Part shown: positions 58,978 through 64,000 of the stretch, in pieces
Layout: the number at the start of each line of letters is the position of its first letter
How positions within the stretch are numbered: the first letter of the stretch is position 1
Assembly: GCA_963798325.1 (NCBI GenBank)
Contig: CAWCSS010000001.1
Coordinates: 62,001 to 126,000, forward strand
DNA length: 64,000 nucleotides
Source of the DNA: Solirubrobacter sp963798325
GTDB lineage: Bacteria; Actinomycetota; Thermoleophilia; Solirubrobacterales; Solirubrobacteraceae
Direction of reading: 5' to 3'
Notes under the pieces: model-generated
Told to the model about the DNA's origin: nothing
The model's input: only the letters and a program-made list of their open reading frames with translations
Databases searched by the model: none
Position numbers and translations under genes: made by a program

Positions 58978-60510
58978 ATGTCTCTGATGACTGAGACTCG
59001 ACGACGCCGCGTCCGGCGGCTGTTCGCCGTGGCCGCGCTGGCCTGTGCCGTGCTGCCCACCGCACCCGCGCTTGCCGCACCCGACCAGCAGTCCCTGATC
59101 GAAGACGAGAAACTGATGCTCGAGTCGGGCCCGGCCGTCCAGGCGTCCTCGCTCGACGAGGCGAAGGCGCTGGGCGCGGACGTGATCCGGGCCAACGTGA
59201 TCTGGTCGCGTTATGCGCCGTCGCCCACGTCGACGAAGAAACCCAAGCGCTTCGACGCCAAGAACTCGGCGGCGTATCCAGCCGGCGTGTTCGGGATGCT
59301 CGACTCCTTCGTCGCCGGTGCCCAGGCACGTGGAATGAGCGTGGTGCTGACGCCGACCGGGCCGATCCCGGCGTGGGCGTCGGGCTGCAAGGGGTCGGTC
59401 AAGACGCGCAGCACCTGCAAGCCTGATCCGAAGGCCTTCGGCCTGTTCGTGCGTGCTCTGGGTTCGCGCTATCCGACCGTGAAGATGTGGTCGGTCTGGA
59501 ACGAGCCGAACCTGCGGTCGTGGCTGACGCCGCAGTACGAGGTCTCGCACGGCAAGGCGATCCAGCGCTCGGCGTACATGTACCGCCGGCTCGCCACCGC
59601 GGCGATCGCGGGCCTGCGCGCCACCCATCACACGACCAAGACCGATCAGATCTGGATCGGCGAGACCGCGCCCCTGGGCGACGACCCGTCGGGCTGCAGC
59701 GCCCAGCGCAAGCTGCGCGCGCCGTCGAAGTGCGCGAAGTCGATCACCAAGACCTCGCCGTCGACGTTCCTGCGCGGCGTGTTCTGCCTCTCCACCTCCG
59801 GCGGCTCGTTGCGCGGCACCGAGGGCAAGGATCAGCACTGCTCGGGCTACAAGAAGCTCGCGGTCAACGGCTACGCGCATCATCCGTACACGCGTGGCGG
59901 CTCCCAGCCGCCGCTGGCGCGCACGAACGCGGGTGAGATCACGATCAGCGTCGCGTCACGGCTGACGAAGCTGCTCGACCAGGCGGCCAGGCGCAAGCGG
60001 ATCCCGTCCAAGCTGCCGATCAACTACACCGAGCACGGCTGGCAGACCAACCCGCCCGGCGTCCACGACGCGTTCGCGGTCACCGACGCCCAGCAGGCGG
60101 AGTACATCAACCAGTCCGACTGGATCGCCTATCAGAATGCTCGTGTGCACACCGTGGCGCAGTACAAGATCGTCGACGACGAGAGCATCGGCGGGGGCTT
60201 CCAGATGGGCCTGCGGCTGTTCTCCGGAGGCGCTCGCAAGCCGTCCTATGACGCCTACAAGTTGCCGATCTGGGTCGCTCTGAAGGGCTCGAACGTGACC
60301 GTCTACGGGCAGGCCCGTCCGGCCGACCCAGGCGCGGCGGGCAACGTCGAGGTCCAGAACGCGACGTCGGCCGGCGGCGCGTTCAAGACGGTCGTCACCG
60401 TCCCAGTCACCTCGCTCAACGGCACCTTCACCACCGAGTTGCCGAACTCCGGCGGCGTCTGGCGGTTGCGCTGGAACGGCCTGACCTCGCGACAGGCGGA
60501 GGCCAAGTGA
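58978..60510 (+). CDS. Secreted glycoside hydrolase-like protein (clan A TIM barrel), paralog 1
   Basis: A secreted protein of about 510 residues. A signal peptide (LFAVAALACAVLPTAPALAA) precedes a TIM barrel of the GH5/GH39-like clan A type. The acid/base Glu is in SVWNEPNLRSWLTPQ and the likely nucleophile in LPINYTEHGWQTNPPG. Four Cys in the middle predict disulfides. A beta module ends the protein (VTVYGQARPADPGAAGNVEV). The substrate is unknown. The stop overlaps the GTG of the next gene (GTGA at 60507-60510), which encodes a paralog. ATG 58978 is used; a second ATG lies at 58987. Confidence 0.8.
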   Translation: MSLMTETRRRRVRRLFAVAALACAVLPTAPALAAPDQQSLIEDEKLMLESGPAVQASSLDEAKALGADVIRANVIWSRYAPSPTSTKKPKRFDAKNSAAYPAGVFGMLDSFVAGAQARGMSVVLTPTGPIPAWASGCKGSVKTRSTCKPDPKAFGLFVRALGSRYPTVKMWSVWNEPNLRSWLTPQYEVSHGKAIQRSAYMYRRLATAAIAGLRATHHTTKTDQIWIGETAPLGDDPSGCSAQRKLRAPSKCAKSITKTSPSTFLRGVFCLSTSGGSLRGTEGKDQHCSGYKKLAVNGYAHHPYTRGGSQPPLARTNAGEITISVASRLTKLLDQAARRKRIPSKLPINYTEHGWQTNPPGVHDAFAVTDAQQAEYINQSDWIAYQNARVHTVAQYKIVDDESIGGGFQMGLRLFSGGARKPSYDAYKLPIWVALKGSNVTVYGQARPADPGAAGNVEVQNATSAGGAFKTVVTVPVTSLNGTFTTELPNSGGVWRLRWNGLTSRQAEAK

Positions 60511-62009
60511 GAAAGCTTCTCGTAGCGGCCGCGGCGGCCTGTGCGTTCTTCGCCGCCGCGCCCTCCGCGCACGCGGCGAAGTTCGAGTTCGGCATGGAGG
60601 ACGAGGGCCTGATCCTCTCCAACCAGCTGCTCGCCCTGCAGGCCGTCGATGACTGGCACGCCCTGGGCGTCGACGTCGTGCGCATCCACGCGCGCTGGTG
60701 GGAGATCGCGCCGGAGGGCACCAAGAAACCGGCCGGGTTCAACGCCGCCAACCCGAACGACCCGCACTACAAGTTCGCCAACCTCGACAACGCGGTCGCG
60801 ATCGTCCGCAACGCCGGCATCAACGTGATGCTGACGATCACCGGCCCAGGGCCGGTGTGGACGTCGACCCAGCCGTCGAAGAACGAGGGCCGCTGGAAGC
60901 CCTCGCCGACCGAGTACGCGTCCTTCGCGCGCGCCGTGGCCACCCGCTACAAGGCGCAGGTCAGCCGGTATCTGCTGTGGAACGAGCCCAACCAGAAGGG
61001 CTGGCTGCAGCCACAGTGGGAGAAGCACGGCAGGACCTGGACCCCGGTCTCCCCGCACATCTACCGCGGGCTCGTCAACGCGGCCGTCCCGGCCGTGAAG
61101 GCCGCCGATCCAGGCTCGGAGATCGTCATCGGCGAGCTCGCGCCGATCGGCAACCGCGCGATCAGCGCGCTGACGCCGATGGAGCCGCTGCCGTTCCTGC
61201 GCTCCTTCGGCTGCGTCGACGACAAGTACAAGCCCGTCAAGACCGGGCTCTGCAGGCGCTTCAAGGCACCGACGGCCACGTCGCTCGGCTACCACCCGCA
61301 TCCGCAGCGGCGCGCTCCGGACGCGGTCAACAAGGACCTCGACCAGGCGCAGTTCGGTGACCTGCCGCGGCTGTTCACGGCCGTCGACAAGCTGCGCGCC
61401 CACAAGCGCGTGAAGGTCGGCAAGAACATCCACCTGACCGAGTTCGGCTACGAGACCTCGCCACCGGACCGGGCGAGCGGCATCTCGCTGGCGCTGCAGA
61501 CCCGCTACGTCCAGCAGGCGGCGTACATCGCGTGGGCGACCAAGCGCGTGCTCGGCCTCTCGCAGTACCAGTGGGACGACGAGCCGGTCGCCAACCTCGG
61601 CGGCGGCACCAAGCGCTACTCCAACTGGCAGACCGGCCTGCGATTCAACGACTCGAAGCCCAAGCCGGTGCTCTCGGTGATGCCCTCGCCGTTCGTCATC
61701 GACCAGGCGCCGGGCGCGAAGTCCGGCCTGCTCTGGGGCCAGGTCCGCCCGGACTACCAGGGCCAGGTCGTCGTCGAGCGCCGCAAGAAGGGCGCGAGCG
61801 AGTTCACCGAGATCGCCCGCATCTCCCCCGCCTCCGACGGCGTGTGGTCGAAGAAGGTCACGCTGACCACCGGCGCGGCCTACCGCTACCGCTGGACGCC
61901 GAAGGCGTCGCTCGCCGAGCCGCTCCCGGTCGCGCGCACCTCGGGCATCGTCGACCTCAACAAGCGGGAAAAGTCGCGCTACAAGGCCGGGCTCGCGCCC
62001 ACGCCGTAG
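60507..62009 (+). CDS. Secreted glycoside hydrolase-like protein (clan A TIM barrel), paralog 2
   Basis: A secreted protein of about 500 residues, GTG start, with a signal peptide ending PSAHAAKFEFG. The barrel has VDVVRIHARWWEIAP, the acid/base Glu in YLLWNEPNQKGWLQPQ and the nucleophile Glu in IHLTEFGYETSPPD. Its layout, including a C-terminal beta module (GLLWGQVRPDYQGQVVVERR), matches the preceding gene, so the pair arose by tandem duplication. They are translationally coupled and may act together on one extracellular polysaccharide. The substrate is unknown. A strong hairpin follows the stop. Confidence 0.8.
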   Translation: MRKLLVAAAAACAFFAAAPSAHAAKFEFGMEDEGLILSNQLLALQAVDDWHALGVDVVRIHARWWEIAPEGTKKPAGFNAANPNDPHYKFANLDNAVAIVRNAGINVMLTITGPGPVWTSTQPSKNEGRWKPSPTEYASFARAVATRYKAQVSRYLLWNEPNQKGWLQPQWEKHGRTWTPVSPHIYRGLVNAAVPAVKAADPGSEIVIGELAPIGNRAISALTPMEPLPFLRSFGCVDDKYKPVKTGLCRRFKAPTATSLGYHPHPQRRAPDAVNKDLDQAQFGDLPRLFTAVDKLRAHKRVKVGKNIHLTEFGYETSPPDRASGISLALQTRYVQQAAYIAWATKRVLGLSQYQWDDEPVANLGGGTKRYSNWQTGLRFNDSKPKPVLSVMPSPFVIDQAPGAKSGLLWGQVRPDYQGQVVVERRKKGASEFTEIARISPASDGVWSKKVTLTTGAAYRYRWTPKASLAEPLPVARTSGIVDLNKREKSRYKAGLAPTP

Positions 62010-62039
62010 ACGAGGCGGATCAGCCGACCGTTCAAAACC

Positions 62040-62063
62040 CCGCCGCGCCGACCGGCGCGGCGG
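62040..62063 (-). terminator. Intrinsic terminator hairpin after ispG
   Basis: CCGCCGCGCCG and CGGCGCGGCGG are perfect 11-base complements with a two-base gap, so a ten-base-pair stem with a four-base loop forms. On the minus strand it is followed by GGGTTTTGAA, a short U-run, directly after the ispG stop at 62065. It lies between two convergent genes and may work both ways. Confidence 0.65.
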
Positions 62064-62064
62064 A

Positions 62065-63309
62065 TCAGGCGCGGGTGAAGCGGCGGCCCGCGGTGGGCGA
62101 GAGCGCCTCATCCATCGCGTCGGCGTCAGCGCGCTGGGACTCGGCTTCGAGCTTCGCGAGGCGCTCGGGGGTGAGCTCGCCCGCGTTCTCCTCCTCGATG
62201 CGCTGGAGCCATTCGGCGCCGGCGGCCTGTTCGGCGGCGTCGACGTCGATGCGCTTGGTGGAGACGTACTTGTCGATCTCCTTGAAGAGCTCGTCGACGA
62301 GCTGGTCCTGCGGGACCTTCTTCAGCGCCTTGCCGCGGGAGAAGATCAGGCCTTCGTTCTTGGCGCCGGTGATGCCGAAGTCGGCGTGACTCGCCTCGCC
62401 GATGCCGTTGACCGCGCAGCCCAGCACCGCGACCTCGATCGGGTCCGGGTAGGCCTCCAGGCGGCGCTCGATGTCCGCGACGACGCGGTCCATGTCGAAC
62501 TGGAGGCGGCCGCAGGTCGGGCAGGCGATCAGGACCGGGCCGCGCTCGCGCAGCTTCAGCGCCTTGAGGATCTCCCAGGCGACCTTGACCTCCTCCTCCG
62601 CGTGGAAGGTGCTCAGCGAGATCCGGATGGTGTCGCCGATGCCGTCGGCCAACAGCGTCCCGAGGCCGACCGCGCTCTTCAGCGAGCCGGACCACTTGGT
62701 GCCCGCCTCGGTGATGCCGAGGTGCAGCGGGTACGGGATCTTCTCGCTGAGCAGGCGATTCGCCGCGATCGTGTTGGGCACGTTCGTGGACTTGATCGAG
62801 ACCTTGAAGTCGGTGAAGTTCAGGCGCTCCATCAGCTCGACGAACTCGACGCCGGCGGTCACCAGGGCCTCGACGGAGTTCTCGCGCTCGAGCTCGTGCA
62901 GGTGCTTGGGCAGCGACCCGGAGTTGACGCCGATGCGCATCGGCGTGCCGGCGGCGCGGGCGCGGTCGGCGACCTCGGCCACCTTGTCGGGCCCGCCGAT
63001 GTTGCCCGGGTTCAGGCGGATGCAGTGGGCGCCGGCGTCGATCGCCTTCAACGCGAGCGTGTGGTTGAAGTGGATGTCGGCGATGATCGGGATCGGGGAC
63101 TCGACGACGATCGTCTTGAGCGCCTCGATGTCCTTGTCGCGCGGCACGGCCACGCGCACGATGTCCGCGCCCGCCTCCGCCACGCGCCGGATCTGATCCA
63201 TCGTCGCCTGCAGGTTGGCGGTTTCCGTCTTGGTCATCGTCTGCACGACGACGGGCGCCCCGCCGCCGATCTGGACGCCACCGACGTTCACTGAGCGCTG
63301 GGAAGCCAT
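62065..63309 (-). CDS. ispG: 4-Hydroxy-3-methylbut-2-enyl diphosphate synthase
   Basis: The MEP-pathway Fe4S4 enzyme of about 414 residues that converts MEcPP to HMBPP. It begins VNVGGVQIGGGAPVVVQTMT with the TIM barrel (AGADIVRVAVPRDKDIEALK, IADIHFNHTLAL, RLNPGNIGG). The cluster ligands are CPTCGR and the third Cys in VLGCAVNGIGEASHADFG. The C-terminal extension (about residues 350-414, EAEQAAGAEWLQ, Ala/Glu-rich) is longer than in E. coli. It lies alone on the minus strand, divergent from the MFS gene, and a hairpin ends it. Confidence 0.95.
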   Translation of the reverse strand: MASQRSVNVGGVQIGGGAPVVVQTMTKTETANLQATMDQIRRVAEAGADIVRVAVPRDKDIEALKTIVVESPIPIIADIHFNHTLALKAIDAGAHCIRLNPGNIGGPDKVAEVADRARAAGTPMRIGVNSGSLPKHLHELERENSVEALVTAGVEFVELMERLNFTDFKVSIKSTNVPNTIAANRLLSEKIPYPLHLGITEAGTKWSGSLKSAVGLGTLLADGIGDTIRISLSTFHAEEEVKVAWEILKALKLRERGPVLIACPTCGRLQFDMDRVVADIERRLEAYPDPIEVAVLGCAVNGIGEASHADFGITGAKNEGLIFSRGKALKKVPQDQLVDELFKEIDKYVSTKRIDVDAAEQAAGAEWLQRIEEENAGELTPERLAKLEAESQRADADAMDEALSPTAGRRFTRA

Positions 63310-63356
63310 TGGACACCAAGTCTAGAGATCGCCAGCGTGAGTCGGGTCACAATCGC

Positions 63357-63392
63357 TTGAATCCAAAACATTTGGTATCTAATCTTTTGGAT
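63357..63392 (+). promoter_or_regulatory. Promoter with overlapping TTTTGGAT operator for the MFS gene
   Basis: This is the AT-richest stretch in the area. TTGAAT (63357-63362) and TAATCT (63380-63385), 17 bases apart, fit a -35/-10 pair. ATCCAAAA (63361-63368) and TTTTGGAT (63385-63392) are a perfect eight-base inverted repeat laid over both, and a third similar motif TTTGGTAT lies at 63371-63378. A repressor bound here would block the promoter, the usual control of DHA2 exporters by TetR or MarR regulators. Confidence 0.55.
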
Positions 63393-63399
63393 ACTAACT

Positions 63400-64000
63400 A
63401 TGAACTTGGAACCTCATGTCAAGCGGATCGCGATCGCCGTCGTCCTCGGCGCGATCATGTCGGTCCTGTCCACCACGATCGTCAACGTCGCCCTGCAGAC
63501 GCTGGCGGTCGAGCTGCATTCCCCGCTGGACAGCGTCCAGTGGGTGGTGACCGGCTACATGCTCTCCCTGGCCGCGGTCATCCCCGTCTCCGGCTGGGCC
63601 GCCGCCCGCTTCGGCGCCCGCCGCCTCTACATCATCGCCCTCGTCCTGTTCACCGCCGGCTCCGCGCTGTGCGGGTTCGCGTGGTCGCTGGAGTCCCTGG
63701 TCGTCGCGCGCGTCCTGCAGGGCCTCGCCGGTGGACTGCTGGTCCCGATCGGCCAGATCGCGCTCGTCAAGGCCGCCGGCCCGCGCAACATGGCGCGGGT
63801 CATGAGCGCCATCGGCGTGCCGATCATCCTCGCCCCCGTCTTCGGCCCGACGCTCGGCGGCCTGCTCGTCGAGCACATCAGCTGGCAGGCGATCTTCTTC
63901 GTCAACGTCCCCGTCGGCATCGTCGCCGTGATCGCCGCGCTGCGCCTGCTCCCGCACGACGAGCTCGTCCCCGGCGTCGCCGGCCGCCTCGACGCCACCG
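63400..64000 (+). CDS. DHA2-family MFS drug exporter, 5' part
   Basis: The first 200 residues of a major facilitator of the EmrB/QacA type; the rest is beyond the window. It begins with VKRIAIAVVLGAIMSVLSTT and has SVQWVVTGYMLSLAAVIPVS, the loop SGWAAARFGARRLY (motif A region), VARVLQGLAGGLLVPIGQIA and the antiporter motif C APVFGPTLGGLL. Fourteen helices are expected. The ATG at 63400 has only about eight bases of leader if the proposed promoter is right. The regulator is not visible in the window. Confidence 0.85.
   Translation, partial: MNLEPHVKRIAIAVVLGAIMSVLSTTIVNVALQTLAVELHSPLDSVQWVVTGYMLSLAAVIPVSGWAAARFGARRLYIIALVLFTAGSALCGFAWSLESLVVARVLQGLAGGLLVPIGQIALVKAAGPRNMARVMSAIGVPIILAPVFGPTLGGLLVEHISWQAIFFVNVPVGIVAVIAALRLLPHDELVPGVAGRLDAT

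Noticed and set aside
1..64000. CRISPR array, prophage, insertion sequence, integrated plasmid or defence island
   Set aside because: I saw no regularly spaced direct repeats, transposase, integrase, capsid or toxin-antitoxin genes and no tRNA-associated att repeats; composition looks uniform.

Overview
The window is about 64 kb of very GC-rich, gene-dense chromosome with no rRNA, tRNA, CRISPR array, insertion sequence or prophage that I could support. Gene content points to a deep-branching actinobacterium, probably Solirubrobacterales/Thermoleophilia. The pointers are a wax ester synthase/DGAT, a GarA-like FHA protein next to an FtsR-like MerR regulator, an RsiG-like small coiled-coil protein, LAL-type LuxR regulators and RskA-like anti-sigma architecture. 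This placement is inference from families; no database was searched.

Layout. 0-9 kb: class I aminotransferase, SnoaL-tailed ECF sigma factor, chemotaxis receptor, class B penicillin-binding protein, large ATPase-LuxR regulator. 9-18 kb: S9 peptidase (frameshifted), RibD-like reductase, HbpS-like and SMP-30 proteins, flavin monooxygenase, metallo-hydrolase-like protein, STAS protein (frameshifted), TPR protein, HAD phosphatase and a LysR/EamA divergent pair around a strikingly symmetric operator. 19-27 kb: SMARCAL1-like helicase, J-domain protein, phosphoesterase, K+/H+ antiporter, SRAP protein, acyl-CoA synthetase, LppP/LprE-like protein. 27-33 kb: a compact manganese/zinc locus with substrate-binding lipoprotein, two permeases, ATPase, MntR-type regulator and MntH, all on the minus strand. 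33-44 kb: Tat-exported PGRP amidase, GGDEF-EAL protein, M48 protease, DUF3052 protein, a giant secreted papain-like protease with 12 Ig-like repeats, and an EAL-DICT protein. 44-52 kb: hydrolase, thioredoxin-TPR, zinc-ribbon protein, DinB, an RlpA-like protein with an SOS box and a structured leader, ECF sigma, WS/DGAT, DUF3105 protein, thioesterase, HTH-TM-RskA-like protein. 52-58 kb: a housekeeping minus-strand run proS-pgsA-RsiG-like-FHA-MerR-apt-AGPS-like. 58-64 kb: superoxide dismutase, two tandem secreted glycosidase-like proteins, ispG and the start of a DHA2-type MFS exporter.

Three themes link the genes. (1) Envelope and second messengers: c-di-GMP enzymes (GGDEF-EAL, EAL-DICT) share the window with an RsiG-like protein that keeps four of the five c-di-GMP-contact residues. 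An RlpA-like wall protein sits behind a perfect LexA-type box and a leader resembling the c-di-AMP (ydaO/yuaA) riboswitch. (2) DNA damage: dinB with its own near-consensus SOS box, and an SRAP protein. (3) Metal homeostasis: the Mn/Zn locus with a candidate MntR box.

A caution: at least eight conserved genes, including proS and pgsA, are broken by one-base shifts that are nearly all +1 insertions, most often an extra G after a C. I read these as systematic sequencing or consensus errors. The affected genes are annotated at full length with the shift positions given.
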